From positions 1 to 10,385 of the forward strand of contig JAPFFX010000394.1 in the NCBI GenBank assembly GCA_026645375.1: a DNA stretch of 10,385 nucleotides, in the 5' to 3' direction. Below, piece by piece: positions 4,784-10,385 of the stretch. This DNA is from Citricoccus sp. WCRC_4 (lineage in GTDB: Bacteria > Actinomycetota > Actinomycetes > Actinomycetales > Micrococcaceae). Numbering within the stretch: the first letter of the stretch is position 1; every line of letters begins with the position of its first letter. The notes below the pieces were generated by a model that ran no database searches, was not told where the DNA came from, and saw only the letters and a program-made list of their open reading frames with translations. Both the position numbers and the translations under genes were made by a program.

Positions 4784-7126
4784 TCACGCGTCCGGCGCCG
4801 GCCCATCCCCGGCCAGCCGGTCCAGTGCGTCGATCCCGTCCACGGGGGCGTGGCACAGCGTCCCGTGGCACAGGTAGAGGGCCGTCGCGCCGTCGCGGGA
4901 GGTCCGTCCGGCGGTGACATCGTCCAGGTCCGTCGCGTCACCGGGACCGACGGGTGCTCCGTCGTCGGGCCGCGGTCCGGGTCCTGGGCCGGTGCCCGTG
5001 ACGGCGGCCGGCTCACCGGGCGACTGGAGACCGACCACGCCGCGGACGATCGCCCAGGCCAGGGCCTGCCGCCGGTCCTCCGCGGTGCCCCCGGCGGCCA
5101 CCAGGAGGTCATCGACCGCGCGGTGCCGGGCCACCAGCCGCAGGGCCGTGGCGGTCTCCAGCGGGGCCTGCCTCCCCAGCCGGCACAGGTGTCCGAGCGT
5201 CTTCTCCGCCCACGCACGGGCTCCCCCGCCCGGCAGCGTCCCGGCATGGACCGGGGCCAGCACGTGCCAGTGCAGCAGCACCTCGGCCCAGGCCCCGAGG
5301 GCGGACGGCTCGGCGCCGTCCAGCGGGGAGGCGAAGGAGGGCCCACCCTGGGCCGCGGCCAGGGCGGCGTCCCCGGCGGGGGCCGCCAGTAGTGCCGGAC
5401 CGTGGTCGGTCTGGACCACCAGGGTCCCGACGACGGCGTCCACCACCGCCCGTGCCCGCGCCTTCCAGCGCTCCTGGCCGGTGGAACGGTAGAGCGCGAT
5501 GAAGGCCCCGGCCGCCTGGGCGTGGTCCGCGAGCGTCCCGGCGGCCGGACCGGGCCGTCCGTCGAGTGCCGAGCGCAGCACGTGGGCGGGACCCGCCGGG
5601 GCACCGTCGACTCCCTGCGGCGCCTCACGGTCCGTCCTCGACTCGGCGGCTGCCAGCGGCCGGCAGTGCACCTGCCAGAGCACCTCCCCGGCGGCGAGCG
5701 CCTGGTCCAGCAGCCGGTCCTCGCCGAGCAGCGCCCAGGCCTCGGCCAGGGCGGTCACGGTCATCCCGTTCCAGGCGGCGACCTCCTTGCCGTCCCGTGC
5801 CGGTTGCGGCCGGGAGGCCACCCGCCGCCGCAGTCCGGGCAGGGCCCGGTCCCACAGGTCCTGTTCGGCCTCCGTGAGCAACCGGCCGGCGTGCAGGGTC
5901 AGCGGTGCGCTGCCGGGCTCCACGGGCACCCCGGCCAGGACCTCCGCCAGGTGCTCCACCTCGGCGGGACCGGCCTCGGGGGCCTCCGCGGCCAGGGCCT
6001 CACGCAGCTCTGCGGGCGTCCACGTGTAGGTCGCCCCCTCCACGGGCTGACCGTCCACCACGGTGTCCGCGTCCAGGCTGGCGGCGAAGGCCCCGGAGGC
6101 CGTGGTCATCTGCTCCTCGAGCCAGGCCGCCGTGCCCAGGGCGAGCCGCCGGGCGAGGGCCGGATGGCGCGGGTCCAGTGGCGCCAGGTGGTCCAGGTGG
6201 TCCGCGAGCACCGCCCAGCGGGCGTACCAGCGCAGCAGTTGGGCGTTGTCGTAGAGCATCTTCTCGAAGTGGGGCAGCGCCCAGGACCGGTCGGTGGCGT
6301 AGCGGGCGAACCCCCCGGAGACCTGGTCCGCCAGGGACGAGGTGCCGATCACGGCCAGCGTGCGTGCGGCCAGCGCCCAGGCCGTCGCCCGGGCGGGTCG
6401 CGGCCCGGTGGCGGCCGCCTGCAGCAGGAGGCCCAGGGCGGGGCCGGGCGGGAACTTGGGCGCTCCGGTGCCGAAGCCGCCGTGTCCCGTGTCCTCGAGC
6501 AGTGCCAGCTGCTCGATCGCGTCGGTGACGGCACCGGCGAACGGCCCCGGACCGGCGTCGGGGTCCGGTGGGGCCTGTCCGGCCCCGAGCGCGAGGGCGG
6601 CCAGCGCCGTGGACTGCCGTCCCACTCCGGCGGCCAGGGCGGCCGCCGCCTGCTCGACCTCCTCCCGGCGGTCCGTCCAGGCCGCGTGCACCGCGTCCAG
6701 GACCTGGCGGAAGGAGGGCGTGCGCCCTCCCCCGCCGTGCTGGCGGGGCTCGGGCGGATAGTAGGTGCCGGCGTGGAAGGGGCGTCCGTCCGGGGTGGCG
6801 AACACGCTCATGGGCCAGCCGCCCTGACCGGTCAGGAGCTGGGTCGCGGTCATGTACGACTCATCGACGTCCGGGTGCTCCTCCCGGTCCACCTTCACCG
6901 CCACGAAGCGGGCGTTCAGCTCACGGGCGGTGGCCTCGTCCTCGAAGGACTCGTGCGCCATGACGTGGCACCAGTGGCAGGCCGCGTAGCCGATGGAGAC
7001 GAAGACCGGGACGTCCCGGCGGGCGGCCTCGGCGAAGGCCCCGGGCCCCCAGGGCCGCCAGTCGACCGGGTTGCCGGCGTGCTGGAGCAGGTACGGGCTG
7101 GTCGAGTCGGCGAGCTGGTTGGCCAT
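4784..7126 (-). CDS. DUF255 protein: thioredoxin-fold plus (alpha/alpha)6 barrel-like region
   Basis: This 780-residue protein belongs to the family of M. tuberculosis Rv1084 and human SPATA20. Residues 1-130 form the thioredoxin-like domain: SPYLLQHAGNPVDW (10-23) and the redox motif CHWCH with Cys50 and Cys53. The middle and C-terminal parts resemble the six-hairpin glycosidase fold, with GAPKFP (221-226), GGFARYATD (271-279) and HFEKMLYDNA (286-295). A C-terminal LCHGTLCHAP adds two cysteines (753, 758). No signal peptide is seen, so it is cytosolic. The biochemical reaction is not established. It is longer than the roughly 670 residues usual for the family, with Gly/Pro/Asp-rich segments, notably around 700-735. 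I chose the ATG at 7124-7126 because the conserved N-terminus starts there, six bases after a -10 hexamer. Confidence 0.93.
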   Translation of the reverse strand: MANQLADSTSPYLLQHAGNPVDWRPWGPGAFAEAARRDVPVFVSIGYAACHWCHVMAHESFEDEATARELNARFVAVKVDREEHPDVDESYMTATQLLTGQGGWPMSVFATPDGRPFHAGTYYPPEPRQHGGGGRTPSFRQVLDAVHAAWTDRREEVEQAAAALAAGVGRQSTALAALALGAGQAPPDPDAGPGPFAGAVTDAIEQLALLEDTGHGGFGTGAPKFPPGPALGLLLQAAATGPRPARATAWALAARTLAVIGTSSLADQVSGGFARYATDRSWALPHFEKMLYDNAQLLRWYARWAVLADHLDHLAPLDPRHPALARRLALGTAAWLEEQMTTASGAFAASLDADTVVDGQPVEGATYTWTPAELREALAAEAPEAGPAEVEHLAEVLAGVPVEPGSAPLTLHAGRLLTEAEQDLWDRALPGLRRRVASRPQPARDGKEVAAWNGMTVTALAEAWALLGEDRLLDQALAAGEVLWQVHCRPLAAAESRTDREAPQGVDGAPAGPAHVLRSALDGRPGPAAGTLADHAQAAGAFIALYRSTGQERWKARARAVVDAVVGTLVVQTDHGPALLAAPAGDAALAAAQGGPSFASPLDGAEPSALGAWAEVLLHWHVLAPVHAGTLPGGGARAWAEKTLGHLCRLGRQAPLETATALRLVARHRAVDDLLVAAGGTAEDRRQALAWAIVRGVVGLQSPGEPAAVTGTGPGPGPRPDDGAPVGPGDATDLDDVTAGRTSRDGATALYLCHGTLCHAPVDGIDALDRLAGDGPAPDA

Positions 7127-7132
7127 GGCCCC

Positions 7133-7138
7133 ACGGTA
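7133..7138 (-). promoter_or_regulatory. -10 element of DUF255 gene (leaderless start)
   Basis: TACCGT on the minus strand is followed by GGGGCC and ATG. The six-base spacer matches trhA. It allows expression independent of the upstream small membrane gene, 61 bases away. Confidence 0.5.
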
Positions 7139-7187
7139 GGGCGGGCGCTCCCCGCCCCTCCAGCCTGCCTCGACGGCCCGCTGCCGC

Positions 7188-7622
7188 TCAGTCGCGGCCG
7201 GAGTCCGGTGCCTTCGGCTCCGGCGCCGGGCCGTTGAGGTACCCGGGGTACTTCTTCTGCAGCCGGGCCCGCTGGATGTCGACGTCGGAACCGGAGCTCC
7301 GGTCGACGCCGAGGTCCTCATCCGGGTGGCGCACGTCCTCCGGGAGGTAGCCCTGGTAGCGGTTCACCAGCATGTCCTCCGCCTGGCTGGAGCGGTACTG
7401 CACCCGGCGGATGGAGCGGACCATGAGCCGGATGACCACGATGGCCATGGCCACCATCAGCGCGGTGAACAGGAAGCCCTCGATACCCGGGGTGACCTCG
7501 GTCTGGTCCAGCCCCGGCTTCAGGGTCGGTTCGGGCACGCCCGGCATCGGCTGTCCGACGGCCGTATCACCGTCACCCGGGGCGGCGGAGGCGGACAGGA
7601 GAAGGGGCGGGAAGGCGATCAC
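7188..7622 (-). CDS. Small single-pass membrane protein, uncharacterised (Rv1083 position)
   Basis: I recognise no named domain in this 144-residue protein. A short hydrophobic N-terminus (1-14, PPLLLSASAAP) could be a weak signal sequence. It is followed by an acidic, Pro-rich linker (15-46), a clear membrane helix (about 47-68), a positive patch RSIRRVQYR (69-77), and a soluble charged tail containing RYQGYLPEDVRHP and KKYPGYLNG. The positive patch predicts a cytoplasmic C-terminus. The start is GTG at 7620-7622, eight bases after TAGAAT. It sits 54 bases downstream of mca and 61 bases upstream of the DUF255 gene, all on the same strand; M. tuberculosis has a small membrane protein gene in the same place. 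A role linked to mycothiol or redox chemistry is guilt by association only. Confidence 0.8.
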   Translation of the reverse strand: MIAFPPLLLSASAAPGDGDTAVGQPMPGVPEPTLKPGLDQTEVTPGIEGFLFTALMVAMAIVVIRLMVRSIRRVQYRSSQAEDMLVNRYQGYLPEDVRHPDEDLGVDRSSGSDVDIQRARLQKKYPGYLNGPAPEPKAPDSGRD

Positions 7623-7649
7623 GGTTGACCATTCTACCGGTGGCCAACC
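7623..7649 (-). promoter_or_regulatory. Promoter with flanking dyad upstream of the small membrane gene
   Basis: The -10 TAGAAT (7631-7636, minus strand) is flanked by GGTTGACC (7623-7630) and GGCCAACC (7642-7649), an inverted repeat matching at seven of eight positions with an 11-base gap. The arms bracket the -10 and touch the GTG start, so a bound protein would block initiation. The palindrome may be chance. Confidence 0.4.
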
Positions 7650-7676
7650 ACCCGACGCCGACCGCAGGGGCCGGCC

Positions 7677-8765
7677 TCAGCGCAGCCCGGTGAACAGGTC
7701 GGTCTCCGGCAGGGTCGTCTCCACCCGGGAGTCGATCAGGACGTAGTCCTCCCACGGCCAGGTCCGGCGCAGCAGGGAATTGGGGGCGGCGAAGAAGTGC
7801 CCGGTCGGGTCCACCTGGGTCCGGTGCGCCCGCAGTGCGGCATCGCGGCGCTCGAGGTAGTCGGCCACGTCGATCTGCGTGGTGACCCGGTGGTCGGTGA
7901 TGCGGAACCGGGCCGGACCGGACTGCCCCTCCTGCCCCTCGGGGCCGGCGTCGGCAGCGGCGGCCGCCTCGCGCTCGGCCCGCTCCTCCGCCAGCAGCTT
8001 CTCGTACCACGCCATCCGCTCCGTGAACGGGGACTCCTCGCCCGCGGCCAGGTAGGCCTCGTGCAGGGCACGGTACTTGTCCGGGTTGAACGCGCGGTCG
8101 TAGTAGAGCTTGGACGGGGTCCACGGCTCGCCCAGCCCGGGGTACCGCTCCGGGTCGCCCGCGGCACGGTAGGCCTCCACCGTGATCTCGTGGGACTTGA
8201 TGTGGTCCGGGTGCGGGTAACCACCGATCTCGTCGTAGCTGATCAGCACGTGCGGCCGGAACTCCCGGATCACGCGCACCAGCGGGGCCGTGGCCCGGTC
8301 CAGGGGGACGGTGGCGAAGCAGCCGAAGGGCAACGGCGGCAGCGGATCGCCCTCGGGCAGCCCGGAGTCCATGAACCCGAGCCACCGGTGCTCGATCCCC
8401 AGGGCCGTGCCGGCCTCGTCCATCTCGGCACGGCGCACCCCGGTGATGTCCCGGTCCAGCCGCACGGTGTCCCCGTAGGCGGGGTTCAGCAGGTCGCCGC
8501 GCTCTCCGCCGGTGCAGGTCACCACCATGACCTCCGCGCCGGCCTCCTCGTAGGCGGCCATCATCGCGGCGCCCTTCGAGGACTCGTCGTCCGGGTGGGC
8601 GTGCACCGCCATCAGGCGCAGGCCGTGGGAGGCCGGGACACCGCGGGCCTCGGGACCGGCGTGCGAGGCCTCGGCCTCGACCGTTCCGTAGTCGGCCTGG
8701 CCCACCGGCACGCCGAACTCCGGCGCGCCGGTACCGTCCGGGTCGATCAGGGAAGAACTGCTCAC
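7677..8765 (-). CDS. mca: Mycothiol S-conjugate amidase Mca
   Basis: This zinc amidase cleaves mycothiol S-conjugates to glucosaminyl-inositol and a mercapturic acid that is exported, detoxifying electrophiles and antibiotics in the cytosol. The 362-residue product has LMAVHAHPDDESSKGA (51-66), whose SSKGA ending is Mca-like and distinguishes it from the deacetylase MshB. Predicted zinc ligands are His57, Asp60 and His188 (GGYPHPDH), with Asp59 as general base. The C-terminal part (EPWTPSKLYY, RVTTQIDVADYLERRDAALRAH) also matches Mca. Odd points are an N-terminal extension of about 45 residues before the core and a Glu/Ala-rich insertion near residues 260-290. GTG at 8763-8765 has GAGG four bases upstream. 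GTG at 8709-8711, with GGAG six bases upstream, is an alternative start. It heads the leftward mca, membrane protein, DUF255 run. Confidence 0.94.
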   Translation of the reverse strand: MSSSSLIDPDGTGAPEFGVPVGQADYGTVEAEASHAGPEARGVPASHGLRLMAVHAHPDDESSKGAAMMAAYEEAGAEVMVVTCTGGERGDLLNPAYGDTVRLDRDITGVRRAEMDEAGTALGIEHRWLGFMDSGLPEGDPLPPLPFGCFATVPLDRATAPLVRVIREFRPHVLISYDEIGGYPHPDHIKSHEITVEAYRAAGDPERYPGLGEPWTPSKLYYDRAFNPDKYRALHEAYLAAGEESPFTERMAWYEKLLAEERAEREAAAAADAGPEGQEGQSGPARFRITDHRVTTQIDVADYLERRDAALRAHRTQVDPTGHFFAAPNSLLRRTWPWEDYVLIDSRVETTLPETDLFTGLR

Positions 8766-8878
8766 GTGGCCTCGGCTGCTTTCCCGCCCCGTCCGAACGC
8801 CCGGCGGGCGCGCTGAGGCGGCATGATCGGGGACCTGCACGGTCCGGTGGACGTCGGTGGAGCCTCGTGCCGCCGCGA

Positions 8879-8884
8879 TACCAT
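8879..8884 (+). promoter_or_regulatory. -10 element of DUF4307 gene (probably leaderless)
   Basis: TACCAT is followed by an eight-base spacer, GGAGCGAT, and ATG at 8893. GGAG resembles a ribosome site but would lie upstream of the predicted transcription start, so the leaderless reading is favoured. A transcript starting further upstream would make it a normal ribosome site. Confidence 0.45.
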
Positions 8885-8892
8885 GGAGCGAT

Positions 8893-9357
8893 ATGGATCC
8901 CTCACCCCAGGCCTCGGCGGACCAAGCGCCGAGGGACAGCCTAGCGAACCGGTATGGACGCTCCCAGCGCACCGGCCCGACCTTCTGGACCCGCTGGGGC
9001 CGCTGGGTCGCTGCGGCGGCGCTGGTCCTCGCGGTCGCAGCGGTGGCCTGGCTCACCGCCTCGGCCACCGGCCGGGCCCTGGACTGGAAGGACGTGGGCT
9101 TCGAGATCTCCTCCCCCACCCGGGCCTCGGTGACCTTCCAGCTCACCAAGGACCCGGCGGACACCGTGGAGTGCGCCGTCCAGGTCCTGTCGGAGCAGTA
9201 CGCGGTGGTGGGATGGCGCACCGTGGTGATCGGACCCCAGGACGAGACCGGCAGCGGCCTGCCCTCGGACCGGACGCGGTACTACGACGTCACCCTGCGC
9301 ACCGACGCTCTCGGTGTCAACGGCGGGGTCAATTCCTGCTGGATCCGCGGCTCCTGA
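8893..9357 (+). CDS. DUF4307 single-pass membrane protein
   Basis: This 154-residue protein is of the actinobacterial DUF4307 family (Rv1081c in M. tuberculosis), with no known function. It has a short cytoplasmic N-terminus with the family's NRYGR element (19-23), basic residues up to 37, one membrane helix (about 38-57), and an extracytoplasmic beta-rich domain (about 64-154) of alternating hydrophobic strands. Two cysteines, Cys94 and Cys149, may form a disulfide outside the membrane. The ATG at 8893 is preferred over an in-frame GTG at 8857 because of the -10 hexamer just upstream and because the extra 12 residues are unremarkable. It is divergent from mca across 127 bases and followed by greA on the same strand after 285 bases, an arrangement shared with M. 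tuberculosis. Confidence 0.85.
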   Translation: MDPSPQASADQAPRDSLANRYGRSQRTGPTFWTRWGRWVAAAALVLAVAAVAWLTASATGRALDWKDVGFEISSPTRASVTFQLTKDPADTVECAVQVLSEQYAVVGWRTVVIGPQDETGSGLPSDRTRYYDVTLRTDALGVNGGVNSCWIRGS

Positions 9358-9415
9358 GCCGCGCGTCCCGGATGGGCAGCGTCCGTGAAGAACTGAGACG
9401 CTGATCACGGCCGAC

Positions 9416-9445
9416 GTGACGGATCTGAAGCAGATCCGTTAGAGT
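9416..9445 (+). promoter_or_regulatory. greA promoter with a perfect palindrome in the spacer
   Basis: A -35-like GTGACG (9416-9421) and -10 TAGAGT (9440-9445) are separated by 18 bases. The spacer is almost filled by ACGGATCTG-AAG-CAGATCCGT (9419-9439), a perfect 9-bp inverted repeat. As DNA it would be an operator between the promoter hexamers. As RNA read through from DUF4307 it would be a hairpin, but only TT follows, so it is a poor terminator. Confidence 0.6.
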
Positions 9446-9451
9446 GGACCC

Positions 9452-9642
9452 CATTGGTTCTCGACCCCGCATGACGGGGCCCGCACGGATTCCGGTCCGT
9501 GGAGGCTCCGCCGGCGGGGTTCTTGCATGGACGCCACCCGGGCTGCACTCGCAGCACAGCGCCATGCACCGGAAGCACTGTGCGGTCCCGGCCATCCCGG
9601 TCCGTCCGCCCAGTCGACCGACCCGAAGGAGACGACGCGTCC
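9452..9642 (+). other. Long structured 5' leader of greA
   Basis: About 190 bases lie between the predicted start and the greA ATG. Visible hairpins are CCCCG/CGGGG (9465-9479), a perfect CACGGA/TCCGTG with six-base loop (9484-9501), CCGCCGGCGG-type pairing near 9508-9518, and GCACAG/CTGTGC (9554-9583). CCGGTCCGT occurs twice (9492-9500 and 9597-9605), so the second copy could compete for alternative pairing. I recognise no known riboswitch. The frame is open in phase with greA from GTG 9499, but GreA's conserved length argues against that start. Confidence 0.45.
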
Positions 9643-10134
9643 ATGAGCAATACCGACAGCGCTCCCTGGCTGACCCAGGAGGCCTACGACCGCCTGAAGC
9701 GGGAGCTGGACCATATCTCCGGTCCCGGCCGCCAGGAGATCATCGACCGCATCGAGCAGGCCCGCGAGGAGGGTGACCTCAAGGAGAACGGCGGCTACCA
9801 CGCCGCCCGCGAGGAGCAGTCCAAGAACGAGGGTCGCATCCAGGAGCTCAAGTACCTGCTCGAGACCGCCGTGATCGGCGCCGCCCCCGCCGATGACGGC
9901 GTGGTCGAGCCGGGCATGGTGGTCGAGGCGAAGATCGCCGGTGACGTGGAGACCTTCCTGTTCGGCAACCGCGAGATCGCCGATGACAAGGACTCGATCA
10001 CCGTCTACTCCGAGCGCTCCCCGCTCGGCGAGGCCATCCAGGGCGCGAAGGTGGGCGACACCCTCTCCTACTCGGCCCCGAACGGCAAGGACATCACCGT
10101 GGAGATCGTCTCCGCGAAGCCCTACCAGGCCTGA
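9643..10134 (+). CDS. greA: Transcription elongation factor GreA
   Basis: The 163-residue product is the usual GreA length. The N-terminal coiled coil (about 10-80) carries the tip AREEGDLKENGGYHAAREEQ (40-59), with acidic residues Asp45 and Glu48 that reach through the RNA polymerase secondary channel and stimulate cleavage of backtracked RNA. The C-terminal FKBP-like domain (about 85-163) includes VEPGMVVEAKI and SPLGEAIQGAKVGDTLSY. The ATG at 9643 has AAGGAG 11 bases upstream (9626-9631), so unlike several neighbours it is translated from a normal leader with a ribosome site. It is preceded by its own promoter and a long leader. No canonical terminator follows, only a GC hairpin. Confidence 0.97.
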   Translation: MSNTDSAPWLTQEAYDRLKRELDHISGPGRQEIIDRIEQAREEGDLKENGGYHAAREEQSKNEGRIQELKYLLETAVIGAAPADDGVVEPGMVVEAKIAGDVETFLFGNREIADDKDSITVYSERSPLGEAIQGAKVGDTLSYSAPNGKDITVEIVSAKPYQA

Positions 10135-10155
10135 GCCACCTCCGCGACGGTCCCG

Positions 10156-10172
10156 GCCGGGCCCTGCCCGGC
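10156..10172 (+). terminator. GC hairpin downstream of greA
   Basis: GCCGGGC (10156-10162) pairs perfectly with GCCCGGC (10166-10172) around a CCT loop, 21 bases after the greA stop. No U-tract follows, so termination is uncertain. Confidence 0.35.
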
Positions 10173-10265
10173 GCCCGGGGCCCTGGCGGACCACGACGGC
10201 GGCGTATTCGACAGCACCGCGTCGCCGCGCCCGGGCGATTGGGACAAGCGCCCATCGTGGGGTTC

Positions 10266-10385
10266 ATGGACGTCTTGGCTTCGGCTGACGGCCCTGACCA
10301 CGCTCGTGATTGCAGCACCGGTGGGGTGCACGCCCGCAGGCGACGGAAGCGGTTCCGGAGGAGCCGCAGCTGGTGGAGCCGGCTC
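10266..10385 (+). CDS. Probable lipoprotein N-terminus, start out of frame, cut by window edge
   Basis: The frame containing 10282-10385 encodes a lipoprotein-like signal: a hydrophobic core LTALTTLVIAAP, then VGC with the candidate lipidated Cys at 10327-10329, then a Gly/Ser/Ala-rich linker typical of exported lipoproteins. No ATG, GTG or TTG lies in this frame between the greA stop and the hydrophobic core. The nearest ATG (10266-10268), preceded by GGGGTTC as in the leaderless starts of other genes, is offset by one base. Removing one base near 10277-10280 would give MDVLLRLTALTT and a normal lipoprotein start. It may be a frameshifted gene, a sequence error, a non-standard start or a chance reading frame. 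Function is unknown. Confidence 0.4.
   Translation, partial: MDVLASADGPDHARDCSTGGVHARRRRKRFRRSRSWWSRL

Noticed and set aside
4045..5628. Leftward 527-codon open frame across trhA and the DUF255 3' end
   Set aside because: It overlaps two well-supported genes, has low-complexity composition and no recognisable domain.
5402..7237. Rightward 611-codon open frame
   Set aside because: It is antisense to the DUF255 gene, with Gly/Arg/Pro-rich low-complexity translation and no domain. Long antisense frames are expected at this GC content.
7797..8816. Rightward 339-codon open frame
   Set aside because: It is an antisense shadow of mca, whose catalytic motifs are unmistakable on the other strand.
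9329..9595. Leftward 88-codon ORF with a Cys-rich stretch (CFRCMALCCEC)
   Set aside because: It is antisense to the greA leader and promoter, has no ribosome site or promoter that I can see, and the rest of the translation is basic low-complexity sequence.
9597..9605. Repeat of CCGGTCCGT as part of an array
   Set aside because: Only two copies of nine bases in GC-rich sequence; not a repeat array or CRISPR.

Overview
The window is about 70% GC with strong G/C bias at third codon positions. It carries mca, a gene for mycothiol-dependent detoxification, which is an actinobacterial trait. Gene content and style suggest a member of the Micrococcales, probably Micrococcaceae (Arthrobacter, Citricoccus, Kocuria or Micrococcus relatives). 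The genus cannot be fixed from the sequence alone.

Layout, left to right: (i) a leftward prepilin peptidase gene cut by the window edge, divergent from a rightward rhomboid-family membrane protein gene; (ii) a 302-base gap holding what looks like a stand-alone structured small RNA with its own promoter, C-rich hairpin loops and a perfect intrinsic terminator, resembling the actinobacterial 6C RNA; (iii) leftward phoH (PIN plus PhoH ATPase) preceded by a roughly 290-base leader, then leftward cis-prenyltransferase; (iv) rightward trhA (hemolysin III), divergent from the prenyltransferase and convergent with the next block; (v) a leftward run mca, small membrane protein, DUF255 thioredoxin-fold protein; (vi) a rightward DUF4307 membrane protein, then greA with a palindrome inside its promoter and a long structured leader; (vii) the start of a probable lipoprotein reading frame that lacks an in-frame start codon.

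From recalled knowledge, the block greA, DUF4307, mca, small membrane gene, DUF255, hemolysin III, Z-prenyltransferase, phoH2 has the same order and relative strands as Mycobacterium tuberculosis Rv1080c to Rv1086 plus Rv1095. This is therefore conserved actinobacterial chromosome, not an island: I see no mobile element, integrase, tRNA or CRISPR array. The mca, membrane protein and DUF255 genes plausibly form a redox/detoxification neighbourhood. PhoH, GreA and the small RNA concern RNA metabolism and transcription, and the prenyltransferase and TrhA concern the envelope.

The most notable signal is regulatory. At least four genes start immediately after a TANNNT -10 hexamer and a short spacer beginning GGGG, and two more fit with a looser spacer. 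This implies leaderless mRNAs as the default here. Other items to check are the 6C-like RNA, an overlapping short ORF upstream of phoH, and the palindrome in the greA promoter. I did not find a convincing new multi-gene system.
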